Part shown: in pieces, positions 1 to 7,076 of the stretch
Numbering within the stretch: position 1 is the first letter of the stretch
Layout: the number at the start of each line of letters is the position of its first letter
Assembly: GCA_002404395.1 (NCBI GenBank)
Contig: DHJP01000119.1
Span: 1 to 13,483, forward strand
Reading direction: 5' to 3'
DNA: 13,483 nucleotides
Source: Clostridiales bacterium UBA4717
Lineage (GTDB): Bacteria > Bacillota > Clostridia > Oscillospirales > CAG-272
Translations under genes and position numbers: made by a program
Notes under the pieces: generated by a model
The model's database searches: none
Told to the model about the DNA's origin: nothing
The model's input: the letters and a program-made list of their open reading frames with translations, nothing else

Positions 1-8
1 TTGCAGTT

Positions 9-46
9 TGTCAAGTACTTTTTCAAGTTTTTTCAAAAGTTTTTTC
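9..46 (-). promoter_or_regulatory. Leftward promoter (-35 plus phased A-tracts), probably of an rRNA/tRNA operon; -10 lies outside the window
   Basis: On the minus strand a perfect -35 box TTGACA (plus 9-14) is preceded by three A-tracts (plus 19-23, 28-33 and 40-45). They are spaced about one helical turn apart, which is the pattern of an UP element or intrinsically bent DNA. The -10 box would fall left of position 1, so the promoter is only half visible. An A-tract-rich UP region plus a consensus -35 is typical of stable-RNA promoters in Firmicutes. That an rRNA or tRNA operon lies to the left is inferred, not seen. Confidence 0.55.
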
Positions 47-212
47 AGGAGCTCTCGCGACGCTTTCCGCTCGCTCTTCTGCCGCTCCTTTTCTTACTCT
101 TGTTACTCTTCCTCTAGTACTTATCTAAACTCGCTTCTTCGGTTCGCCGGCTTCTCTTCACCCGCTCACCCTTCGCTCTATACTTCCCTCGCTTCCTTTC
201 GTCAGCTCGCTT
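47..212 (-). other. Purine-rich transcribed leader between two leftward promoters
   Basis: Read on the minus strand this stretch is strongly purine-rich and repeats the short words GCGAG and GAGCG about nine times. It starts at the predicted transcription start of the upstream promoter and ends at the A-tracts of the downstream one. The plus strand holds a 68-codon open frame of mostly Ser/Phe/Arg, which reflects the pyrimidine bias and does not resemble a protein. No minus-strand ATG with a ribosome binding site was seen, so the region looks non-coding. Confidence 0.4.
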
Positions 213-275
213 AGTATACCACATCCCTTTATATATTGTCAAGAGGAAAATCAGAAAAAAATCAAATATTTTGAT
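213..275 (-). promoter_or_regulatory. Strong leftward sigma-A promoter with extended -10 and AT-rich upstream dyad
   Basis: On the minus strand TTGACA (plus 237-242) is followed after 18 bases by TATACT (plus 213-218), with a TG one base before the -10 (extended -10). Just upstream is a perfect AT-rich inverted repeat ATCAAA-TAT-TTTGAT (plus 261-275), placed where an UP element or operator would lie. Transcription would begin near position 206 and run left through the purine-rich leader to a second promoter. Tandem promoters of this kind commonly drive rRNA operons; the target gene is outside the window. Confidence 0.6.
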
Positions 276-332
276 TTATTGTCGTTTTTTACATATTCGT
301 TATCCCATACGCAGATATTATATGTAAATGCG

Positions 333-362
333 TTGAATACACTACCGGTTTACGGCAATAAT
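333..362 (+). promoter_or_regulatory. Candidate weak sigma-A promoter for the yetF-like gene
   Basis: TTGAAT (333-338) and AATAAT (357-362) are separated by 18 bases, a weak match to the sigma-A consensus. It is the best rightward candidate I found between the leftward promoter and the first gene. It would give a leader of about 155 bases containing the palindrome at 437-446 and the paired hairpins at 448-519. I see nothing else recognisable in 276-436. Confidence 0.25.
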
Positions 363-436
363 AACTTCAAACGCAAAAAATACAGCTCAAGCGCAGCCAA
401 ATGAAGTTTCAGGTTTCGCGCCTATTTCCCCTTAAA

Positions 437-446
437 ACGGGCCCGT
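437..446. repeat. Perfect 10-base palindrome
   Basis: ACGGGCCCGT is fully self-complementary and sits immediately before the paired REP-like hairpins in the leader of the yetF-like gene. It could be an operator half or simply part of the compound repeat next to it. No function can be assigned. Confidence 0.35.
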
Positions 447-447
447 C

Positions 448-519
448 AATTTTTCATCGGCTTCGCCGATTCGAAAATTCACGTTTGCTTTTTTGAGTCG
501 GCTACGCCGACATGAAAAA
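448..519. repeat. Inverted pair of REP-like hairpin elements
   Basis: Two related hairpins lie head to head. The first has stem ATCGGC/GCCGAT (456-461 and 465-470, loop TTC) inside an outer AT helix (448-455 with 473-479). The second has stem GTCGGC/GCCGAC (497-502 and 506-511, loop TAC). Read on the minus strand, the second unit aligns with the first along most of its length: TTTTTCAT, then CGGC, a three-base loop, GCCGA, then an A-rich tail. Two inverted copies of a short palindromic unit in an intergenic space resemble REP/BIME elements. The pair ends six bases before the start codon of the next gene. Genome-wide copy number cannot be judged here. Confidence 0.45.
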
Positions 520-524
520 TACTT

Positions 525-1253
525 ATGTCAACAATATTTATACGCACCGTTTTGATCTATATAATCCTCATTGCCGCCATGCGGGTCATGGGTAAGCGCC
601 AGGTAGGGCAGCTTGAGGTTTCGGAGCTTGTTACCACCTTTCTTCTCTCTGAGCTTGCCTCATTCACCATCACGGACGACGGAATACCGCTTTTGTTTTC
701 GGTCATACCCATACTCACACTGCTTTCGCTCGAAGTTGTCGGATCATTCACCGTAAACAAAAGCCCGCTTTTGAAAAAGCTGTTCATCGGTCATCCCACC
801 ATTTTAATACGAAAGGGTAAAATCATCGAAGCCGAGCTGCTGCGAAACCGCATAAGCATAGAAGAATTGTTGAGCCAGCTCAGGCTCAAAAACGTTACTG
901 CTGTAGACGATGTCGAATATGCTATACTTGAGCAGAACGGGCAGCTGTCAGTCATCCCGAAAGCCGATAAACTCCCGGCAACGCCGAGCGACCTCAAGCT
1001 GACGGTAAGCGAAGTCGGAATTGCTCACGCAGTCGTGATCGACGGCACTGTAAACGAGGAGAATCTACGGCTTTCCGGGCGTGACCGTGTCTGGTTAGAG
1101 CAATATCTCAAATGTGAAGGGATCGCCTGCAATAAGGTTTTTTTGCTCACAGTCGATGATGCCGGAAATATTCTGCTTACTAAGAAATCAAAAGACCGCC
1201 GCAAAGACGTTCCGAATATTACAGCAACAAGAAACGGAGACAATAGATCATGA
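525..1253 (+). CDS. YetF-like DUF421 membrane protein
   Basis: This 242-residue protein belongs to the DUF421/YetF family, whose biochemical role is not established; Bacillus members are linked to the spore or cell envelope. Three hydrophobic segments are visible near the N-terminus (about residues 5-20, 34-48 and 54-75), followed by a cytosolic domain. Family signatures are MGKRQVGQLEVSELV (22-36), GHPTILIRKGKI (89-100) and the NVTAVDDVEYAILEQNG stretch (123-139). ATG at 525 is the only credible start, because an in-frame stop lies at 513-515 and no start codon comes between. No Shine-Dalgarno sequence precedes it; a GC-rich hairpin ends at 511 instead, so translation is probably inefficient or unusual. 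The stop overlaps the next start (ATGA), showing translational coupling. Family assignment is firm, function unknown. Confidence 0.92.
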   Translation: MSTIFIRTVLIYIILIAAMRVMGKRQVGQLEVSELVTTFLLSELASFTITDDGIPLLFSVIPILTLLSLEVVGSFTVNKSPLLKKLFIGHPTILIRKGKIIEAELLRNRISIEELLSQLRLKNVTAVDDVEYAILEQNGQLSVIPKADKLPATPSDLKLTVSEVGIAHAVVIDGTVNEENLRLSGRDRVWLEQYLKCEGIACNKVFLLTVDDAGNILLTKKSKDRRKDVPNITATRNGDNRS

Positions 1254-1615
1254 GAAGCACCATAACCGCGTTTATATTGCTCGCCGCGATAATCGTTTTG
1301 CTCATCGCAAACGCCGTTATACTGAACGGATGCGGAAAAAAGCTAATCAGCATGGCAGATGAGCTCGGCGATGAGCCGATCGCCGCCTCGGAATCAGCCG
1401 AAGAATTGGTAAAATATTGGCGCAAAATTCAACCGTTCGTTTCAATATCGGTCACTCATGCGGAAGCGGAGTCGGTCTGTACGGCAGCCGAACTTATTGC
1501 CGCGTACGCAAAAGTCGGAGACAACTCGGAGTTTACCGCCGCAAAGCGGATCTTCAAAGATGCCGTAAGGCATATAATCTTTTCGGGAGAATGTTCTTTT
1601 GAGTCGATCTTATAG
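1250..1615 (+). CDS. DUF4363 family small membrane-anchored protein
   Basis: This 121-residue protein starts at the ATG that overlaps the stop of the DUF421 gene. A single hydrophobic segment (residues 5-24) anchors it, and the remaining roughly 95 residues form a mostly helical extracytoplasmic domain with charged and alanine-rich helices. The overall pattern (N-terminal anchor, W-R-K-IQP-F-V motif near 56-63, C-terminal AAKRIFKDAVRHI helix) matches DUF4363. In Clostridia this family very often follows a YetF-type gene, which suggests the two act together. An LNGC sequence ends at Cys28 and could be a non-ideal lipobox, so lipidation is possible but not clear. The gene ends four bases from the stop of the convergent TIGR03936 gene, leaving no room for a dedicated terminator. 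Function unknown. Confidence 0.85.
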   Translation: MRSTITAFILLAAIIVLLIANAVILNGCGKKLISMADELGDEPIAASESAEELVKYWRKIQPFVSISVTHAEAESVCTAAELIAAYAKVGDNSEFTAAKRIFKDAVRHIIFSGECSFESIL

Positions 1616-1619
1616 TCGG

Positions 1620-2303
1620 TCATCTGAAATCCGTAACACCGTCCGAAAGTTTTACACTTGTTCTGAGAACAGTATAATACTCGGTCATGGCATCGTCAAA
1701 ATCAATTCCGAACTTTTCCGATATTGCCTTGACGACATATTCCGGATTAAGGTAATCATTACTTCCGCTTGACAACATGGCGTTTATTTCTATACTTCCG
1801 TTTTTGAAATCCGCCTCGGCACGACGTATCATAGGCGAAATATCAACAAGCTTTTCCCCGCCGCTTTTTGTGCGCTTCATTATCTCAAGTTTTCCCGAAA
1901 GCAAGGAATTTATATCCGAAGCAAGCTTTGCGGAAGCCTTACGGCTGCCGAGAGTTATTGTATATCCTGCGTATGCTATTTCCTGCGTTTTATGTTCGGG
2001 AGTCCATACACCGTTTACCGCCATACCGCACGGAAACTGCGCAGCGATTCTTTCTGCAACCTCTGCATCGGACATATCGCCCTCAAGTTTGAAGTCCACA
2101 AACTCACAAAGGCTTTCGGCACCTACCGAAAGGTTCATGGCAAAAACCAGCTTCGGTTTAGGGTTGAAGCCTTCGGTGTACCATATCGGCACGCTGGCTC
2201 TGATTATCATTCTTCCCATCGTCCTTACAAGATCAAGATGAGAGATGAACTGCATTTTTCCCGTTTGAGTAAAGCCTAATCTTACAGGTCGCGTTTGCAC
2301 CAT
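1620..2303 (-). CDS. TIGR03936 (DUF2344) radical-SAM-associated protein
   Basis: This 227-residue protein has the hallmark N-terminal pattern of DUF2344/TIGR03936: a beta strand, then K-x-FISHLDLVRTMGR (residues 17-30), then GFNPKPKLVFAMNLSVG (45-61). Longer family members are fused to the TIGR03960 radical-SAM protein; here they are separate but overlapping genes. I chose ATG at 2303 over an upstream in-frame ATG at 2345 because GGAGG lies nine bases before it and the homologous region begins right there. It overlaps the end of the radical-SAM gene by 22 bases, so the two are translationally coupled. Its molecular function is unknown; it is presumed to be a partner or substrate-binding subunit of the radical-SAM enzyme. 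In many Clostridia the pair precedes rng and rplU, but here a convergent DUF4363 gene follows instead. Confidence 0.9.
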   Translation of the reverse strand: MVQTRPVRLGFTQTGKMQFISHLDLVRTMGRMIIRASVPIWYTEGFNPKPKLVFAMNLSVGAESLCEFVDFKLEGDMSDAEVAERIAAQFPCGMAVNGVWTPEHKTQEIAYAGYTITLGSRKASAKLASDINSLLSGKLEIMKRTKSGGEKLVDISPMIRRAEADFKNGSIEINAMLSSGSNDYLNPEYVVKAISEKFGIDFDDAMTEYYTVLRTSVKLSDGVTDFR

Positions 2304-4156
2304 GTTCTGACACCTCCGAGCTTGGATGCTCCGCACTGCGAGCATTTTTGCGAACAGTTGGGAGTGGTTTCGTTTCTGTGAGCTTTGCGGTTTTCATTTA
2401 ACAAAAATTCTTTTGACACGCCGCAGTCGATAAGATCCCACGGCAGTATTTCATCATCCGCAAATCTGCGGTTTGCATAAAACGCTGGGTCAATGCCTGC
2501 CGCTTCAAAACATTCGAGCCACTTGTCGTAGTCAAAACACTCATCCCAGCTGTCAAAGCACATATTCCGCTTGCGCGTCTCAAGCAACACACGCGAAAGC
2601 TTGCGGTCCCCCCGCGCAAGCACCGCTTCAATACGGCTCACTTTTGCGTCATGATGATTATATTTTACATATTTCCCTATACGTTCGCCTATATATGCCT
2701 GTTTCTTGTATACTGTTTCAAGGTCGTCCTGCGCTTCCCATTGAAATGCGGTAAACGGTTTGGGTATAAAGGTCGAAACGCTGATATTCACACTCGGCGG
2801 CCGTCTGAAACGCGGATCGCCTTTTTCATTTTCCCGCTTCAGCTCGTAGTATTTTCCGACCACACGATCCGCAAGCTCGGCTATTCCGGCAAGGTCTTCA
2901 TATTCCTCAGTCGGCTGTCCCAGCATAAAATACAGCTTGACCTGATTTTTGCCGCCCTCAAACGCGATCTTGCAGGCGTGCATCAGATCTTCCTCGGTCA
3001 CATTTTTGTTTATTGCATCGCGCAGCCGCTGAGTTCCTGCCTCGGGTGCGAACGTCAAACCGCTGGCACGCACTGACGAGACCTTTTCCATAAGTTCTTC
3101 GGAAAAACTGTCCGCTCTCAACGACGGCAGTGATAGGTTGACCCGTTTATCGTTCGTCCATTCGAGCAGACACTCGCAAAGCGGACGCAACTTTGAATAA
3201 TCGCTTATGCTCAGCGACACAAGCGAGATCTCATCATATCCGGTCGCAGCACACAGCTTTTTCGCCTGCTCATTCAATACTTCCGGCGTTTTTTCGCGTA
3301 TAGGTCGGTATACCATTCCCGCCTGACAAAAGCGGCAGCCGCGTATACAGCCCCTGTATACCTCAAGCGTCACACGGTCATGAACGGTTTCTATAAACGG
3401 CATTACGAATTTGTCCGGAAAATATGCCGTGTCCATATCCTTCATTATCCGCTTGGTTATCTTAGTCGGAATATCGTTTGCAAGCGGTACAAATTTCGCG
3501 ATCGTTCCGTCGGCATGGTATTCGACATCATAAAGCGACGGCACATAAAAGCCCTCAAGCTTTGCCGCTTCATGCAGAAAATCACGCTTTGTATATCTGC
3601 CCTCCGCTTTCATCTTAATATAAAGCTTCGTAAACTCCGGCAATGCTTCCTCGCCCTCTCCGATACTGAAAACGTCAAAAAAGTCGGCAATCGGCTCGGC
3701 ATTGTAAGCGCAAGGACCGCCTCCGATTATGATAGGAGCGTCCTCCCCGCGTTCGGCTGCAAGCATAGGTATCCCGGCAAGCTCCAGCATATAAAGCACA
3801 TTCGTATACGACATTTCGTACTGAAGCGTAAAAGCCACAATATCAAAATCCGCGACCGGATCGCCGCTTTCAAGTGCATAAAGCGGCATATTTCTGCGCT
3901 TCATCTGCTCGCCCATATCCATCCACGGCGCGTATACACGCTCACACCAAATATCGTCTTCACGATTCAGCGAACCGTACAATATGCGTACTCCGAGGTT
4001 CGACATTCCGATCTCGTAAGTGTCGGGGAAGCAAAAGGCAAAACGCGCCTTTACCGCCGCTTTATCCTTTATTACTTCGGCAAACTCGCCACCGGAGTAA
4101 CGTCCGGGCTTTTCAACACGCTTTAAAATGCGTTCAAACGGTATATTACCACTCAT
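2282..4156 (-). CDS. TIGR03960 family B12-binding-domain radical SAM protein
   Basis: This 624-residue protein has a B12-binding-like N-terminal domain (about residues 35-175, including GVRILYGSLN and IIIGGGPCAYNAEP). A radical-SAM core follows, with the cluster motif C270-x3-C274-x2-C277 in YRGCIRGCRFCQAG, which would ligate a [4Fe-4S] cluster and S-adenosylmethionine. Core strands include LTFAPEAGTQRLRDAINK (about 370-387). The C-terminus carries a second cysteine set, C601-x3-C605-x2-C608 plus C620, which could bind another cluster or zinc and which I recall as recurrent in this family. The substrate is unknown. ATG at 4156 has GAGG ten bases upstream. The gene lies 196 bases after the 907-residue membrane protein and overlaps its TIGR03936 partner by 22 bases. 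The family is confident; the reaction is not known. Confidence 0.93.
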   Translation of the reverse strand: MSGNIPFERILKRVEKPGRYSGGEFAEVIKDKAAVKARFAFCFPDTYEIGMSNLGVRILYGSLNREDDIWCERVYAPWMDMGEQMKRRNMPLYALESGDPVADFDIVAFTLQYEMSYTNVLYMLELAGIPMLAAERGEDAPIIIGGGPCAYNAEPIADFFDVFSIGEGEEALPEFTKLYIKMKAEGRYTKRDFLHEAAKLEGFYVPSLYDVEYHADGTIAKFVPLANDIPTKITKRIMKDMDTAYFPDKFVMPFIETVHDRVTLEVYRGCIRGCRFCQAGMVYRPIREKTPEVLNEQAKKLCAATGYDEISLVSLSISDYSKLRPLCECLLEWTNDKRVNLSLPSLRADSFSEELMEKVSSVRASGLTFAPEAGTQRLRDAINKNVTEEDLMHACKIAFEGGKNQVKLYFMLGQPTEEYEDLAGIAELADRVVGKYYELKRENEKGDPRFRRPPSVNISVSTFIPKPFTAFQWEAQDDLETVYKKQAYIGERIGKYVKYNHHDAKVSRIEAVLARGDRKLSRVLLETRKRNMCFDSWDECFDYDKWLECFEAAGIDPAFYANRRFADDEILPWDLIDCGVSKEFLLNENRKAHRNETTPNCSQKCSQCGASKLGGVRTWCKRDL

Positions 4157-4213
4157 ATAATGCTAACCTCATTCCATCATCGTCGGGCTCATCTGACACA
4201 AAAATAATCACGC

Positions 4214-4250
4214 GAGCGCACAACTGCGCCGATACCGCAACGGTGCGCTC
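4214..4250 (-). terminator. Nested GC-rich hairpin with T-rich tail, probable terminator of the 907-residue gene
   Basis: A perfect 8-base stem GAGCGCAC/GTGCGCTC (4214-4221 and 4243-4250) encloses a smaller TGCG/CGCA stem. Read leftward it is followed, after about eight bases, by ATTATTTTTG, which could act as the U-tract. It lies about 100 bases beyond the stop of the membrane-protein gene and about 60 bases before the radical-SAM start. It is therefore either a terminator or attenuator between the two genes, or a structured leader for the second. The gap before the T-run makes the terminator reading moderate only. Confidence 0.4.
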
Positions 4251-4272
4251 TCACCCGACTTTAAAAATCAAC

Positions 4273-4313
4273 GGGGTTGTCCAAAAAGCCAATTTGACTT
4301 TTAAGGCAACCCC
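4273..4313. repeat. Imperfect 41-base stem-loop, possible terminator or insertion-element end remnant
   Basis: GGGGTTG (4273-4279) pairs with CAACCCC (4307-4313). The helix continues with small bulges through CC/GG and AAAAG/CTTTT to a nine-base AT-rich loop. On the leftward strand the hairpin is followed by GTTGATTTTTAAA, so it could assist termination of the 907-residue gene. The GGGGTTGTCC-AAAAAG style of end also resembles terminal inverted repeats of clostridial insertion elements or MITEs, but no transposase or clear target duplication is visible. The identification is tentative. Confidence 0.35.
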
Positions 4314-4352
4314 TTTCATTCAAATCAATACGTCAAAAATTCAAGCGGTGTT

Positions 4353-7076
4353 TTATTCCGAAAATGCTTGTGCCGCAAGCATCGGGATCATCCAAAAGAG
4401 CTGATAAAGTGCCGCATACGCCGATCCGATATCAAGCTTTCCGAAAAGCGTAACCGCATATACCGCCACAAGCGCAAGCACAGCGCTGACTATTCCGAAC
4501 ACGCCGTGAACCTTGGTTATATATTTGACACGATCGCACTGCGAAAGTGCCTTGAGCAGTGCCTTGACCGATCCGCTTGAGATCACTCCGCTGTCAACGC
4601 AAGTCTCATTCGCTTCGCTTTCGGGACTCTTTTCATCGGCTCTGACCACTTTGACCGGGAAGTTTTCTTTCAGCTTCAGCTTTTTCATCACCAGCCCGTC
4701 TCCGATATTGGGGTCGAGCGTACGGATACCGATACAGATACCCGCTTTATACAATTGCTTGAAGATAAGCTCGTATTCAAGATCGGCAGTATATTGAACA
4801 GTAAACTTCGCAAGGATCTCTTCCTCGCTTGCAATATACATTATCCGTGATCCTGTGTTCTGCTCAAGCGCGAGGTCTTTATCGCCGTATGGCGTTTCAA
4901 AGCCCAGGCGCTTCATATAATCATTGCCACCGATATATGTTCCGACGCCGTCAATCTGCACATGGAGACCGTCGTCATCGCGGTCGAGCATCCGCACGTC
5001 ACTGCTGTGTCCGATATCTATTGTCGCAAGTTCAAACACATCCTTCAGCGGACCGCCGATCACAGAAAACACACTTGCGGCATCACGGATCACACGATCT
5101 ATACGATTGTCTCCGTAAACCTTTACGCTTCCGATCTTCACTCCCGCCGCCGGGAATATATCACGATCGTCAAAGTAAACGACCGCGCTGTCGGTATATT
5201 CATTGACCGCACCCTCTCCGAGGATCGCGCTTTCGGAGGCGCAGGCATTCTTTGATGCGCGATAAAGCGGCAAGCTGTATGTAAGCATGATACTGCCCGG
5301 CAGCGCGAGTATTACCGTAAGGTATACGATCGTCGCCACGGTACATGTGTCATATTTCATAAACAAACCGAACGCAAGCGCAAGCAATGCTTCGGCAATG
5401 GTAAGCGCGAACATGACCGCGATATGCTTGCGATTATGCTCCCTTTCCCTGATACGCTTAAAGAAGCCGTCAATGCGAGACGCTCTCACCACGCTGAATT
5501 TCTTCGCGTCGTCAGGCAGATACTCGCTGAAGCCCTCAGAGCCTTTAGCCTCTGCAGTCTCAGTTACCGCAAACTTGGCTTTTCCCGAGGAAGCGATCGC
5601 AAATCCCATAGCCTCGCTTTTGATGTGCATAAGCTCATATGCAAGCAAAAGCACCATAGCGGCGGCGACCGTGAAATTATACAGGCGTGCACCCTTGATA
5701 CCGCCGCCGTTCATCATGACCGAGGTATAGGCAACTGACGCCGCAAGCAATATCGCCGGCACACTTTCCGGAACGAATTTCAGTTTAAACAGAGAGTAAA
5801 TGCCGAACCCGAGTCGGTCAAACGCTGTCAGCGCACACAAAACCACAAGCTGGAGATCCACCATAGAGTAGATCACGGGATACACCGAAATATTCAGGAC
5901 ATTCGGTAAAGTAATGCCGAACAGATTCGCGTTTTCAAAAACAAAGAGTAACAGTGCAAACACAAGGCAGGCAAAGAAGCCGATCGTCTTCCTCCTGAAT
6001 GCGGACGCATATTCGCGTTCGATCTCTCCGTTCTGCGCACGATCGGTATATTCGTACTTTTCGTCGAACATTTCAAAGAAATGCTTTTTTCTCGGCGCTT
6101 TATATTTGGAAAGATTCTGTGCCTCGTTTATGATCTCCTGCGCTTCTGCGCTCTGCTTTTGTTCTTCCTTTTGTCGCTTGCCGCCGAATAATGCGATCAG
6201 TCCGAATTCGGTGCTGTCAAACTCCGCACCGTCAAGCCCGGTGTATTCCTTGCCGCCGTCCTCATCACTCACATACCCTCTGTCGGGCATTGGTTCGCTT
6301 TTATCGGCATTATCATTTTTTTCCGCCGCATCGGCATCCGACGCAACCTCAGCTACCTCATCCGACTCGGATCGCGATCTATCTGTATCTACAGAATCCG
6401 TGACGAACTCAAACTCATCATCTTCCTCATCGTTTCCGTAATATCCTGCCACGCCGTTTGAAATATCACCGATGATCTTACCGAGAAACCCGTCGTCATC
6501 ATCGGAGTCGGTATTCGGCACATCAGTCCACCCCTTTGTTTTGTCGTCCACGACAGTGTCGCGCACAGCTTCGTGCGCAGTCAAAGGTCTGCTCAGCGCT
6601 TCTTCCTCATCCTCATACCACGGATCCGAGTCATCGCCGTCATCGGGATCATCGGTTACTTCGGCAACTTCGGGCAGAGTTACATCTGCGTTGTCGCCCG
6701 AAACCTCGCTGACAGTCCGCTCATCCGATTCGGGAGCACCGTCGCTGCTGACAGGCTCGGGATCGACTTCCTGCACTTCGGGATTCTCATTATCGTTTGA
6801 CGATGCAGTCTTATCTTCATCGGCAGGCATATTCATAACACTGCGCAAAAGCGCCTCAAGGTCGTCTCCGAATTCGTCCGGCTCTCCCTTGATAAGCTCC
6901 GCTTCCGCCGCCTTCGCCGCTGTATCGCTGATATGTATGGACGCCTTCTTCGGTACGTTTTCGTTTTTATCGTCCGAAGCAGATGCTTCGATACCGCCTT
7001 TAAGCTTTTTTAACAGTTCGCTTGCGGATATCGCGTCCATTGCATCACGATTTTCATCATCTCTGCTGTTCGGCAT
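4353..7076 (-). CDS. Large membrane protein with degenerate P-type (P1B-like) ATPase architecture and acidic N-terminal extension
   Basis: This is a 907-residue protein. Residues 1-300 are strongly acidic, Ser/Asp/Glu-rich and low complexity; a basic stretch near 325-365 leads into the membrane. Eight hydrophobic segments are visible (about 364-382, 396-419, 439-456, 467-485, 551-573, 578-600, 857-878 and 886-905). That is the P1B-ATPase order: four, a small loop, two, a large loop, two. The segment ALPGSIMLTYSLPLYRASKN (591-610) followed by GAVNEYTDSAVVYFDD (622-637) aligns without gaps with the CPC-to-DKTGT stretch of CopA-type pumps as I recall it. That alignment puts Asp636 at the phosphorylated aspartate, but KTGT reads DRDI. 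Later equivalents are GGPL for HPL (674-677), YIGGNDY for the N-domain GN strand (714-720) and RTLDPN for TGDN (785-790); TGES and GDGxND are absent. Transport activity is therefore unlikely. ATG has AAAGGA nine bases upstream. The gene sits 23 bases after rlmB. The fold assignment is my inference; the partner and role are unknown. Confidence 0.85.
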   Translation of the reverse strand: MPNSRDDENRDAMDAISASELLKKLKGGIEASASDDKNENVPKKASIHISDTAAKAAEAELIKGEPDEFGDDLEALLRSVMNMPADEDKTASSNDNENPEVQEVDPEPVSSDGAPESDERTVSEVSGDNADVTLPEVAEVTDDPDDGDDSDPWYEDEEEALSRPLTAHEAVRDTVVDDKTKGWTDVPNTDSDDDDGFLGKIIGDISNGVAGYYGNDEEDDEFEFVTDSVDTDRSRSESDEVAEVASDADAAEKNDNADKSEPMPDRGYVSDEDGGKEYTGLDGAEFDSTEFGLIALFGGKRQKEEQKQSAEAQEIINEAQNLSKYKAPRKKHFFEMFDEKYEYTDRAQNGEIEREYASAFRRKTIGFFACLVFALLLFVFENANLFGITLPNVLNISVYPVIYSMVDLQLVVLCALTAFDRLGFGIYSLFKLKFVPESVPAILLAASVAYTSVMMNGGGIKGARLYNFTVAAAMVLLLAYELMHIKSEAMGFAIASSGKAKFAVTETAEAKGSEGFSEYLPDDAKKFSVVRASRIDGFFKRIREREHNRKHIAVMFALTIAEALLALAFGLFMKYDTCTVATIVYLTVILALPGSIMLTYSLPLYRASKNACASESAILGEGAVNEYTDSAVVYFDDRDIFPAAGVKIGSVKVYGDNRIDRVIRDAASVFSVIGGPLKDVFELATIDIGHSSDVRMLDRDDDGLHVQIDGVGTYIGGNDYMKRLGFETPYGDKDLALEQNTGSRIMYIASEEEILAKFTVQYTADLEYELIFKQLYKAGICIGIRTLDPNIGDGLVMKKLKLKENFPVKVVRADEKSPESEANETCVDSGVISSGSVKALLKALSQCDRVKYITKVHGVFGIVSAVLALVAVYAVTLFGKLDIGSAYAALYQLFWMIPMLAAQAFSE

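Noticed and set aside
8..214. Rightward open frame of 68 codons rich in Ser, Phe and Arg
   Set aside because: It lies over promoter elements and follows the pyrimidine bias of the strand. It has no ribosome binding site and no family resemblance.
3380..4126. Rightward 248-codon open frame inside the radical-SAM gene
   Set aside because: It is antisense to a confidently assigned gene, with a basic, His/Arg-rich composition typical of a shadow frame.
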